The position numbers and the translations under genes were made by a program. From NCBI RefSeq assembly GCF_024139115.2, contig NC_085140.1:46036180-46100179 (forward strand): a DNA stretch of 64,000 nucleotides, written 5' to 3'. A model generated the notes under the pieces. The model ran no database searches. It was given only the letters and a program-made list of their open reading frames with translations, and was not told where the DNA came from. Source of the stretch: Armigeres subalbatus. Lineage: Eukaryota; Arthropoda; Insecta; Diptera; Culicidae. Positions 39,136 through 51,300 of the stretch are shown here, in pieces (the first letter of the stretch is position 1; each line of letters opens with the position of its first letter).

Positions 39136-39898
39136 TTTGGTCCCACAAGTTGCTCGGGAAAAGAGGTCCACCACGCCAGAGCCCAGCATGACGCGGTAAG
39201 GGACAATTACTGTGGAGGGTGCCCTCATGCCATGTGGGGCTGACTTGTATGCCCACCTTTATCATACCATGTGAGACTGCTCACCTCTTTCATTCAGTTC
39301 GCGCTGACACATACTTCTCTAGTCATTCGACCTAACACTCCCTCTGGCATCCCTTGTGGGACATTTTACTTAGGTTCCCACTTCTGACATACCATGTGAG
39401 TCTGACTCACCTCGCTCATACCATATGAGACTAGCTCAACTCAACTCAACTCATTCCTTTCGTACCATGTGAGACTGACTTGGATGCTCACCCACACTCC
39501 TCTGCCACGCCGCGGGTTATCAGTTGTCATAGGAACCAACATTCCTGCGCTACTCCCAGCGCGGCGTGTGCAGTCCATACATACACCTATTCATTCACAC
39601 TTCTGCCATGCTTCGATATGACGATCTCGGTTGCCACCCGCTGCGCCATTACCTCTGCATGGGCAGACCATTCACACACTTCTCCGCGTTCGGCACTTTC
39701 GCTCTAATTAACCAATCTGAGTGGTTGCAGTCGAGACTGCGTTCCACTTCTCCACCGCTTGACACATCCTCTGGATAAGATTATTTGTGTCCCGGCCGCG
39801 AACATCTAGCATTGCTCTTCTTTCGACGTCGAAACGAGGACATACGAACAGTATGTGCTCTGCAGTTTCGTCAACACCTGGGCAGTCAGGGCTGGTAT

Positions 39899-41098
39899 GA
39901 TACGACTGGTATGACGGCTTATGTGAGCAGTTAGTTGAGGAGAAGAATGCAGCATATGGACGAAATTGTAGCAACACCGCACGAGGGCAAACGAGGCACG
40001 ATGCAAACAGGCGCGGAACAGACAAAACTCGATTTTTCGGAGGAAAAAGTGCCAGCAGGAAGATCGAGACCGTGAGGAAAAGCGCCAGCAGGAAGATCGA
40101 GACCGGAGCAACTGAACGGCGCTAATAACGCACGTCATCTATTTATCGATTTCAAAGCCGGATATGATACAATCGATCGGGATCAGCTATGGCAGCTAAT
40201 GCACGAACACGGATTTCCGGATAAACTGATACGGTTGATCAAGGCGACGATGGATCGGGTAATGTGCTTAGTTCGAGTTTCAGGGGCATTCTCGAGTTCC
40301 TTCGAAACGCGCAGAGGGTTACGGCAAGGTGATGGTCTTTCGTGTTTGCTATTCAACATCGCTTTGGAGGAAGTAATGTAATACACGAGTGGTACGAATT
40401 TCATGAAGTCCATCCAGTTATCTGGTTTCACCGACGACATTGATATCATGGCACGTAACTTTGAGAGGATGGAGGAAGCCTACATCAGACTGAAAAGCGA
40501 AGCTAAACAGATAGGATTAGTCATGTTAGTCATCAACACGTCGAAGACGAAGTACATGATAGGAAGAGGCTCAAGAGAGGACAACGTAAGCCACCCACCA
40601 CGAGTTTGTATTGGTGGTGACGAAATCGAGGTGGTTGAAGAATTCGTGTACTTGGGCTCACTGGTGACCGCAGATAACGATACCAGCAGAGAAATTCGGA
40701 GACGCATCATGGCAGGAAATCGTACGTACTTAGGGGTTCCGCAAAACGCTCCGATCGAATAAAGTTCGCCGCCGTTCCAAATTGACTATCTACAAAACGC
40801 TTATTAGACCAGTAGTTCTCTACGGACACGAGACCTGGACGATGCTCGTGGAGGACCAACGCGCACTGGGAGTTTTCGAAGGGAAAGTGCTGCGTACCAT
40901 CTATGGTGGGGTGCAGATGGCGGACGTTTCGTGGAGGAGGCGAATGAATCAAGAGTTGCATCAGCTGTTGGGAGAACCGCATCCATTGTCCACACCGCGA
41001 AAATCTAAAGACTGCGATGGACCGGGCACGTAGCAAGATTGTCGGACAGTAATCCGGTAAAAATGGTTCTCGACAACGATCCGACGGGAACAAGAAGG
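39899..41098 (+). mobile_element. RTE-like LINE (copy 3), RT part
   Basis: Resumes the copy interrupted at 36512. Contains a ~30-bp tandem duplication ('gccagcaggaagatcgagac', 40046-40106). An internal deletion near 40133 relative to copy 1 removes about 600 bp of linker and RT start. RT motifs follow: HGFPDKL, GLRQGDGLS and FTDDID (normally FADD). VLRTIYGG and the DSNPVKMVLDND segment come next. It stops abruptly at about 41098 without the usual 3' end. Not functional. Confidence 0.8.
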
Positions 41099-41126
41099 TT
41101 TAGTTCAATCACAGATAAGTGTTACT

Positions 41127-41311
41127 ATGGCCCGTTTACATATGCGCTAGTTCTAGCGGACAATGCACTGTCCGACAGTACTAGCATGATATTAGCCCAA
41201 TGTAAACAGGAACTGTCTTCGCTAATAAGCGTTTACATTGTGCTAATATCGAGCTAGTATTGTCGGATAGTGCATTGTCCGCTAGAACTAGCGCATATGT
41301 AAACGGGCCAT
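41127..41311. mobile_element. 185-bp hairpin MITE
   Basis: Arms of about 60 bases: ATGGCCCGTTTACATATGCG and onward on the left, with the reverse complement at the right ending 'gtaaacgggccat'. The centre is 'aactgtcttcgctaataagc'. No clear target duplication. Confidence 0.8.
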
Positions 41312-41384
41312 TAACCACTACTCTGCCGAGAAATACTGTGGAGTCTAATTTTGGCTAAAGGGCCCATCATTGATCATTTCATAC

Positions 41385-41586
41385 AAAAGATATTTTAGAT
41401 ACTAGATAAAGATTGTCGCTGTCGTCGCTGTCCGGAACATCTTTTGCTGGCGAGGATAGGGGATCTAAATGTCAATAAAGGAAAAATACATACGATTTGA
41501 CAGTTTGATACCACACATGTTTCGGAACAAAGCAGAACAAAGGGAACCGAAGCGACAATCTTTATCAAGTAACTAAAATATCTTTT
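41385..41586. mobile_element. 202-bp MITE with 8-bp TSD (family A, copy 2)
   Basis: Second copy of the 23516-23713 element, with the perfect 8-bp duplication TTTCATAC at 41377-41384 and 41587-41594. It lies about 400 bp upstream of the MCPH1 start codon, so it may sit in the promoter region. Confidence 0.85.
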
Positions 41587-41953
41587 TTTCATACCATTTA
41601 TAATTTTAATTCTTCTTCCGATATATATTTTTTTGAATAGGTACTTCTCTCATGTTGCGCGAGATATAGCTTTGAAAAGTTTTAAAAGCCTCTGCTTGCA
41701 GTGCTTTTCGCTTCAAGCTTTGCAAAGCTTGCAGCCATATTTCGCCGAATTCGCCCGCAGCAAGTGACAAAAACGACCGTTGCTGAAGCAGCCGATGTTG
41801 AAAAATAGCCGAACCGATTGCATTCTTCTCCGGAAAATCAAGCAGCAACACAGTGCTCGTGATTTTTAAGGTTATTAAAATTGTTTTTTTCCGGAGAAAA
41901 GTGTGAAAAAGTTGTAGCAATCACCGAAAATTTTAAGTGACAATAATTGTCTA

Positions 41954-41974
41954 ATGCGTGAAACAATTTTGTGA
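41954..41974 (+). promoter_or_regulatory. Short uORF before MCPH1
   Basis: ATG at 41954 opens a six-codon frame ending TGA at 41972-41974, seven bases before the MCPH1 ATG. If it is inside the 5' UTR it could limit initiation at the main start. The transcription start is unknown. Confidence 0.4.
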
Positions 41975-41981
41975 GCTCAGC

Positions 41982-42363
41982 ATGAATCGGGTTATGTTGA
42001 ATTTCACTCCCGATCTGGGGCCATCGCGATCGGCAGCCGCGTCTCCATTGCCGGGATTCACGAAAATCAAACGGCGCTATTCGTTAGCTGTGGACGCTTC
42101 TGTTTCGGTGACAGCGAAAACAACCGAACCATCGGCCATCCTCGGCCGGAGTTTCAGTCAACCGACTCCGGCCACCCCCAGCGGCAACAACAAAAGGATG
42201 AGCCTACACGAGAATTTGATGATGAGGATTTTGTCCACACCGGTGGACCAATCGCTGGCGGAAGATGATTCAGATTCCCTGTCGGAAGTGTCTTTTGTGT
42301 CGTCCCTGACCGAGGAAGGAACACCCTTGTCTAGTGAAGAAAAACTGCTGATGGAATCCGACG
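41982..42363 (+). CDS. MCPH1: MCPH1 exon 1
   Basis: Start ATG 41982 (MNRVMLNFTPD). Residues 1-127 are Ser-rich and probably disordered, with KRRYSL and KRMSL blocks and STP/ATP sites and an acidic end. Donor G|GTAAGA at 42364. The open frame extends eight codons upstream, but without an ATG. Confidence 0.8.
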
Positions 42364-45300
42364 GTAAGAAAAAATGAAATGCTTCTTGCAGGGCTGGTAG
42401 CGAGGTAAAATTTTAACTAAACGCTTTTATTTATTTAAAAAAAACAGTCTTGCTTTCTGTATTGGTGTTGATTTGGATCTTTAATATGTAGAAGTCCGGA
42501 ACCATTCTCGTTTTAAACAATGATGGTAGCTTTACTTTCATTGATCATCACTGTTTGCTGTCCCTTGCGTACACTGAAAAAGGATGATTATTTGGGTATT
42601 TATACCTACCAAAAGATGCTGTACACAATATTGCTCATAATTTTTGACAAGAAAAATTAAAAGTATTAGCAGAAGGCGCTCCTTAGCCATGCGGTAAGAT
42701 GCGCGGCTACAAAGCAAGACCATCCTGAAGGTGGCTGGGTTCGATTCCCGGTGCCGATCCAGACAGTCGAATTGGAAATTGTCTCGACTTCCCTGGGCAT
42801 AAAAGTATCATCGCCTCATGATATACGAATGCAGAAATGGTAACTTTCCTTAGAAGCCTCGCAGAATAACTGTGGAAGTGCTTAATGAACACTAAGCTTC
42901 GAAGCGGAAATGTCCCAGTGGGGGATGTAATTCCAATGAAGAGAAGAGAGCAGAAACAATGAACACAAAAATAGTTTAAAATGATAAATTCTTGATATTC
43001 GAATCTACAGCATTATAAACATCTAAAAAAACGTACATTTTGAACCAGCAGATCGAACGGCCGGCTGGTTGATGGTTTAAAATGATCGCCTAATTTAAAC
43101 CATCTTCAAGTAATTCTGCCTATCGTGTTTATGATTTTTGTCAGGTCTACCATACAATTATTAGTTCCTCGCCAATTAGTCAAGCTCTAAAGTATTTAGC
43201 ACCATCTCAATACGTCTCTAGTCATTTTTAAATTATTTGGTTACAGTTCTTCTCCGATGTACAACTCCTCCGAATGTTCTTATGGAGTGCCAAAACAATC
43301 CCCGTCTGGCAAGGTTATATAAAGACCTACAAAGTCCCTCAGCAACTACAAGACTTCGTGCCCTGCGGGCGCTCAAATCTCCCACCAAACGAGAAGCGTA
43401 CGGTCAGTTCGACGTACCGCACGAGGAGCAGGACATCATTACGGCGGAGGAACGGGAAATGCCACGACCAAAAACAATCCAAGAAGTTATGTCCAGTGTC
43501 TGTATCTATGTGGAAGTCCGTTCCGGCACTGACAACCGTTCCGATGGCATCAAAGACCATCTGGTGTCGCTCGGAGCCAAGGTTAATGATAGACTCTACA
43601 AGTAGGTTACGATTGCACCCTCAGAGAATGAAGTCATATTGAAAAGCGTTCATATCTTTTCAGAGACACAACGCACGTCATATTCAAAGATGGTCTCCTT
43701 TCTACTTACCAAAAAGCGAAGAAGATGAACGTACCGGTAGTGTCGATTCTGTGGATTGAAGCTTGCAAGCGGCATTTATGTCTGATGAATCCGGACAGCT
43801 ATCCCATTTCGAACACAGAGCGTTATGAAAACCCGGAGCTGTTTAAAAAGATTCGGGTGAGTTTGTGTTAACTCTTATAAACCATTCCATGAAAGTTTTA
43901 TTTGCATTTTATCTGATAAACAGCGTCAAAAATCAATGCAGCCCCGAGCCGAAGAGGTAATCGGATCTGGAGGAAAGAAACGTCCTCCACTGAAGACGAG
44001 TTCCTCGAATGCACACCAAACAGGCTCATCAGCAGCCCCTGTGGTTTCTCCCCCTGCAAAGCTGCCTGTGTTGCACAGACTCCGTAAGGATGATGGCTTG
44101 GAACGAATCCTAAATGAGTTTCAAGCAGATAATCAGAACACCCCTGAACCACAAGATGACTTCGATAAACTGCTTGCTGGTCCGATGAAGCTACTGGAGA
44201 AATTCAGAAATTCTCCAGTTGTAAACACAGTAGAAGACGTGACCACCCCAGAGGGTCCTCCGAAAAGTATCCGTAAATCTTTATTCAATGGATCCGTGGA
44301 GAAAGAAGCGTCACCTATGACACGGCGGAGAAGGAGCACTAGTGCCAGTAAAGAAATTGCCACTTCTAATAATGTTGCGCCTAGACAGCGTAGAAAGACA
44401 ATTCTTTTCACACCAAGTATTACCAGCGTAGAGGAAGAAAATGAATCTCCTGCTGCTCAAGTTCTGAAACCAACTCGTAACAGGAGAAAAACTATGCATG
44501 TCTCAGCGACAAAAGAGAACACTCCCCCTAAGAAAAGGGATACGATTTGTTCGCCCAAGGCAATGGAACTTTGTAAAGCTAACAGTGCGGGTGTACAAGA
44601 AAACGTTCCTCCACCTGTGAACCAAAAGGTGCGAGATACCATCTACTCACCGAGTAGAATGGAGCAATCTTCGGAAAAGACTGAGAAAGCTGTTCAAATT
44701 GATATGGCTTCCCCCCGTAGAACTCTGGGTCTATCAACGACGGGTAATGTTATTGACGGCTCTGAACCACGTAGGACTAAGACTCCTGAATTGAACACTA
44801 AAGACATTGAGCCTTTCCGTATTCATCGTAGAAGAACTTTGTACACCCCAGGAGTGTACGATGAATCTGATAAGCAGCAAATCTCCGCCGCAAAAACCCC
44901 TGTGATAAATAAACGTAGAACTTTGTTCAATCCTGAAGCAAATTCCACTGCCGCGACGTATAGTACTCCTGCAATTGCGAACGTCTCGGACCGGAGAAAG
45001 ACCCTTTACACTCCGTCCGCTTTCGAAGATATACCAGCGACTCCCGAAACTACCACTCCAGTTGCTAATCACGGTTCCAAAAGATTGTCCACTCCGCATT
45101 CAATGCACATTCCAAAACATTTGGCTGCGTCCGTACCATCGAAATCAACGACTCAGAAGCGTAACACCAAAACACTCCTCGAGGAGTATCAGTCCAATCT
45201 GACATTCAGTTCTACGAAGACTCCAATGAGCGAACGCCGCAAAACCATTTTCGACATCTCGATGGATATAATCGATAAGCGACTCTCTCAAATCAACAAG

Positions 45301-48300
45301 CAATCCAAACAGTCCGATCATCGATCGGAAGAAACCCAACCTGTCGAAGCCGCATTAAAATCACCTCCTCCACGACCGTCATCCGTCGTTCGTCAAACAT
45401 CACTGGACAGCTTCTACCGGAAGCAATCTCGTTCGACAGAGAAGACTATCAAGTTCAACACATACGCAGATATTCGAGAATCTCCAGATGTCACCAATGC
45501 AACCACCACTTCCCGGAAGCGCAAACTTTTCAACGCGATACCCTCGCTGACCGAAACGCCACCACCATCCAGTGCCATCGAAGTCAGTGGCCTAATCTCT
45601 ATTTCGGAGAATCCAACCAAAAAGCCAAAAACCACAACCCCAGCAATCGTGAAGGCAAAAGTCACAACTCCGGCAACGCGTCGTTCGCTGGCACCCGCAG
45701 CACCAAAATCCGCGTTGAAGACTGCCGCCGTCTCAACGCGGCGTAGTTCCATGTTCTTCAGCCAGCCGAATAAGGTAGGTGATTAAGTTATGCAGAAATT
45801 TGTTTCATTTGTATGGGACCCCCCCCCCCCCCTTTCTAAAAGAGGGTCGGGTCTCGAACCATCTTAAGAACCTTCCCCGGCCCCAAAAACCTCTGCATAC
45901 AATTTTTCACGCCGATCGGTTCAGTACTTTCGGAGTCTATAAGGTTCAGACAGACAGAAATTCATTTTTATGTTATGTAGATTATTATTAATTCTACCCC
46001 TTATATTTGAACAGCTCGTTTAAAAAATCAACATCATTTGGCAATAGTTGTCCTTCATTCAATTGGAAGTTTGTGTTTCTCAAATCTTGATTATTATTAG
46101 GGGGACAACGAGCAACAAGGACAACCTAATGTTTTCATAAATATTAACTGTTTGAAGCGTATATAGGTCGGATTTTTAACAACTACATGATACTAATGCC
46201 ATCAGTTCTGTATCAAATCGTATTGAAAATAAGGTAATTTCAATCAAGTAGAACGATTTTGAAACACTTTATTTATCACTACTCTCGTGAAGGTAACGGG
46301 ACAGTATGGAGTCCATTCATTCGAATATTCGGGCCGAATAATGGTAAAATTTTTATTTTGCCTAATAGTCGTTTCACCGAATAGTAAATCACAAGGATGT
46401 TATCGATCATTTAGTAATTCGCGTTCGATCATTTAGTAGTTTTTCAATACCGTGAAGTACCCTAATTTCGCGCACTTAATATCTGACAAAGTTAAAACGT
46501 TCATTAAAAAACAAGTAGTGGCCATTTGTAAAATTTTGTTACTGCATCACGTAGTAGAAGGATTCTAGGTTCTCAAAAAAAGGTACTTGCAAATTTTACT
46601 GCTATTTAAAAAAAATTGGAGTATGAATCCGAGACCGTTGTATGCTCCTTATTTCGCGCAAGAAAACAGGATAGTTCCTAATTTCGCGCAAAAGTGTTCC
46701 TAAATTCGCTCATGTTTGGAATTGAATATCGTTATTGGTTTGATGAAATATAATCAATTAACCAATAGAAGCATGCATCCATTGTTCAAAATATGCAGAT
46801 AACGGTATCAGACAGCCGTCAGTGACCCATTCTTTAGTCGAAATGGTATGTGCCTATATTTCGACCCTGGAGCTTTGCTTAGATTTTACTTCATGCATTT
46901 TAGTTGACACAAGTCATAATTCCTAAAATATCGTTTGCTTCTGAAATATAAACCATATTTTAAAAAAAAAAGGCATTGTATAAGCAATGTTTAGCTGGTG
47001 TATAAAAAAAAGTTTAAATTTCCGAGACGTCATGAAAGAAAGTCTTAAATTCCGCTATCTCTTACATAGGAGATCTTCAAATATGTGTTTTATTCAAGAC
47101 ATCTTCAATATTATATACATTATCGAAAAAGATGCTGTAGTTTATCTTAAGTTTAGCATCATTTTACACATCGCACATTTTAGCATCATTTTACACATCG
47201 AATTTGGTAGCTATTGCAGGCACTGATCTATAAGATTTTTTAAATCAACATTAGTCGATGTCGGTGGTTATCCGCCTGAAAATTAGATAAAAAGCGTATG
47301 GGAATGAACTTTTCGGGTAAAAAACTGTCCTGTGTATTATATTGCTTTTGTTTCATTAGAATGTTGCAAATGAAACTACGCAACAACCATAAACGAAATT
47401 AGGCACCATACATAATTACTCATATACCTAATTTCGCTCACAAAGCGAAAGTCTAAATAAACACAAAATACATAAAATTTTACACTTTTCAATAGTAATG
47501 ACGAATAAACATATCCAACAGAGCATTATGGATACAAATATTTCCAAAAAGTAGCCAATTTTGTACAGTAAAATCATTTGTTTACTTGGGTCATGTTCTT
47601 CGTCGCTGTGCTAAGCACAAACAAATATGGCGGTCGATGGGAGGATCAAATTGAAATAATTTTATTTGGTGTACTAAACCAAGTTTGTTTTTCAAATTTT
47701 TTCGTGAAAACATACAACAACAATGATATTTTGTAATCCTCCAGATTTTTAAATTTTGACTGTACCTAAAAATTGAAAAAATAAATGATTTTATAATGCG
47801 CGAAGTCAGGGCGCGCCAAATTAGGGCACATCACGGTAACTCATTCCAGAAGATGAATTTCCAAATGTGTTGTATGGTGGACTTCTAGTGCGAAGGTTTT
47901 TCTGCAACTCTGGCTAATGGTTCGTTGTTTGAATTCCACTAGTAACGGAGTTATAGCGCTAGTTGCTGTAACTTGAACTAAATGATAGGAATTTTGTTAT
48001 TATTTAGTCTAAGTAACTGAAACTATAGCTAAAACTCCGTTACTTATAGAATTCAAACAACAAATTATTGGGTAGAGTTGTAGAAAAACCTTCGCACTAG
48101 AAGTCCACCATACAACATCATTGATTGCAAGTGACTTTCCAACCACTACCCTGGACTATCTGGACTATGCCTGACCACACTCTGGAAAATCTTCACGTCA
48201 TATTTTCCCGAAAACAAATGTGGTTCTCATCCACCCTACTTTTCACGTAACAGTGACCTGAATGACAAGTAACCTGAACAAAATTTAGTTTCCTTGAGTT

Positions 48301-51300
48301 AATTGATTTATCCGCTGACTCTGACTGGATCTTCCAGTAGTAATGACGTGAAGTTTGAAAGTAGTTACCGTGACCTGCCCTAATTCCGCGCATTGCCTAA
48401 TACCGTGGATTTTATCCAAATTGATGAATATAGAGGTACTGTCTGTCATACACATCACATTATTTGGTGAAATACACAAATATATATCAGAAAATGTTAA
48501 CAAATTATTATTGTGGGTATTTGTGACGTAAATTAGGCGCTAAAAAATAAATGTGAAAATGTATGGCTCGACCAGCCAAAATTTGCATACACTTAGCAAA
48601 ACGCTTAAAATTATAGTTATATTTCCAAGTCTTGTACTTGATTTTTAAATGATATTTACTTCCAATATCTCATTGAGCCCAGTTTTACAGCTATAAAAAA
48701 TGAGCTGGGTACTGAAATGGTAGTTAAATTTCTTGTTTTTGCACTTTTATTGATCAAAACAATTGTCGCGGTATTAGGCCATCTTCTTCGCCAGTAGTGC
48801 CTAATACCGTGAATAGGCTATACCGCGAAGTTGATACTCAGAAAAATAAAACGTAACCATCACATTGAATACATAGACCACTAGACAATATCGTATAGGT
48901 ATTGAAACATTCATATTAAATATCTACGACATTTTATGCGTAGGATTACTAGGGAAGCATCATTCAGATGAATTATATATTGCAATATGTATTATTCCAA
49001 TACTTCCTCAAAGAGAAACTTCTGTTGGAAGACTTGAAGATTGTATACATCTAATGAACATACAAATATCATTTATGCGATATTTACCACAGACTATAGA
49101 CGTAAATATTTTTCCTGTGCCGTTTCCTTTAGAAATGAAGGTAGAGTATTTTTCATCTGAATACAAATTCTCCCATTGTCTTCAAATCTACTTAGACACT
49201 CGATTGATTATCATCTATCTAAAACCTAAAAAAAATGTGAAGTAAATTATTTGAAAAATTAATAAACGCTTTTAAACCGTCAATATTGAAAAATTGTTAA
49301 CTTCCCAAGGAAATGATTCTTTTCCCAGTAGGTATCTGTGTAAAATAGTAAATGTTTATGACGTTTTTTAGTATGTATGACCTAATAATTTAATTGAAAT
49401 TTGTATATGATTCAATTATTTACATATTTTATTGTAAATGTGCTCTTGTTTGAGCTTGTTTGATAGGGCACGGTATTAGGCAATTTTCTGCGCGGTATTT
49501 GGATTCTTCTTCGGAATGTACACGGTATTAGGCATATTCATAAGTCAAATGTCGAATACTATCCAGTATTTTGCGCTCGTTAATGGCGTCGTCTAGGGCG
49601 TCGTGAGTTCCCCTCAATTTGACATTCAAGAGGTAGAAAACATTGGAACTCATCAAGTATGCATTGATTGAATGAAAAATTTTAAAAGTCAATAAACAAA
49701 TGTCAACCTTCTTCGGTGGTAGCGGTATCTATAGAAATAGTTTTATTTATCATCTCAGGTTTTATTTGCATATTAAAAATGTAACTATTTGTATTATATT
49801 TTAGGCATGTCATTTACGGATGGGTTAATTAAAGATCCTGCAGGGTGGAAACTATGCAATTAAGGAAATCTGACGATGATGGAAAATGTATTATTTCGCT
49901 TATAGCCCAGTGCACTTTTGCATAGCATTTTGTTTAAAAAAAATTAGATGTTTCACTGTATTTAATTTTGATCAGCTTTATCGTGATTTTTTGAGTGCAC
50001 AGCAAGATTTGTGTTGTATATTCAATGCATAGAATATTGCTATACCATAGGTTTTCCTATCTGACGGGAATACGCTAATGTGTGTATCAAATACTTAGTA
50101 GATTTTAGCTTAGATTATTTTTGACAAACTTTTTATGAACTCGATTTGACAATATACGATGATCATCAATACTAGATGTTGTAATGTCCCTGTACATTAT
50201 ATTAACATAGACTATACTTCAATCTATAGGAATCTTCTCCTATTCTATAAATACGACAACTCAGGCATAAATTTTCACAATTATCAAGTTTTCGAAACCT
50301 TTAGAGAGCAATTTTGGCCAGCATTCACAAAATCTTTAGTTGAACCCCGAATTATTCAGAGAGGCGAACTGCATGAGCGTAGGATCGAAAATAAAACATG
50401 AAGTTAATTCTTCTTCGTCTAATTATTCTGTTACAAAGCAGCATGCAACATACCCAATAGTCAACCTAAAAATACATAAAGCATTAATAGTAATGATGCA
50501 TCAAATAGATAATTAAAACCCTCGAATGTGAAAGCCACAAGATATCGACGAATCAATAATGAAAATGATGAATGTCTTAAGATACCTAGATAGTACCAGA
50601 TAGTGTAAGACTGAATTCACTACTAACCAAACCAACTCCCTTTGCCAATTCCCTCCGGCCCGCAATTCTAAGAAGCCTAAAGGTCTGTAAGTCTCAAACA
50701 GTATAAGAGGTCTTCTAGATAAGGCGGCATTTTGGGCGGCGGCGGGCACGCAAAGCAGTAAGCGCAATCCTAAAACAGCTACTACTTGCACTAATGCCGG
50801 AGAAAAAACTGACTAGTACAGAGGAAGTTGATTTTAGAGGATTTCAATAAGTCGATGTTGGTGAATCCAATCATACTACCAGGGTATCATCAAAAGTATC
50901 AGGCCTCACCAAGATTTCCTGTCCTAAAAATACTGATCATATCAATGTAGATTCAGCGATTTCACATTCCTAGAAAAAAAATCAAATGATTATTTGTCGA
51001 AAATACATGAGAAAAACACAAATCTTTGAATAACAAAACGGAAAATTGTTGACACTAGGTTGTTTGTAGATACCGCATGAGTGCCAATGTTTTTCATTGA
51101 ATCATGGCCTACATTGATAAAAAAATGTAAATATTTTCTACCCTTTGAATGTCAAAAAGGCACTCACTAGGCCGCCATTATCGAGCGCAAAATACTGGAT
51201 TAAGTTAATTTTTTTTATGAGTTGAAGCATAAAACATATTTTTCCTTTCAAATGTATTTAATATTGATTAAGACGACATAGTTTTCAAGGGTGATTGTTA

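Larger units (their letters stand above)
37045..39223 (-). mobile_element. Internally deleted R1-like LINE
   Basis: A 2.18-kb minus-strand element inserted in the 3' UTR of the outer R1-like copy. The 11-bp target duplication CTCATGCCATG lies at 37034-37044 and 39224-39234, and a short poly(A) tail shows as T-run 37045-37052. It has a 5' leader, ORF1, the last ~70 codons of ORF2 and a 3' UTR. Nearly all of ORF2, including endonuclease and RT, is missing; the junction is near 37735. Both ends are kept, so this is a non-autonomous derivative and not a 5' truncation. Confidence 0.8.
36513..39898 (-). mobile_element. R1-like LINE, 5'-truncated, itself interrupted
   Basis: Minus-strand insertion in the RTE-like copy. 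A poly(A) tail (poly-T at 36512-36523) and the 3' UTR lie at 36524-37044. The ORF2 C-terminus lies at 39708-39898 (DETAEHILFVCPRF, then NLIQRMC). The 3' UTR has degenerate repeats of 'ctgacttgtgtgcccacc'. It is interrupted at 37045-39223 by another R1-like element, and is flanked by the 14-bp duplication described for the host element. Confidence 0.8.
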
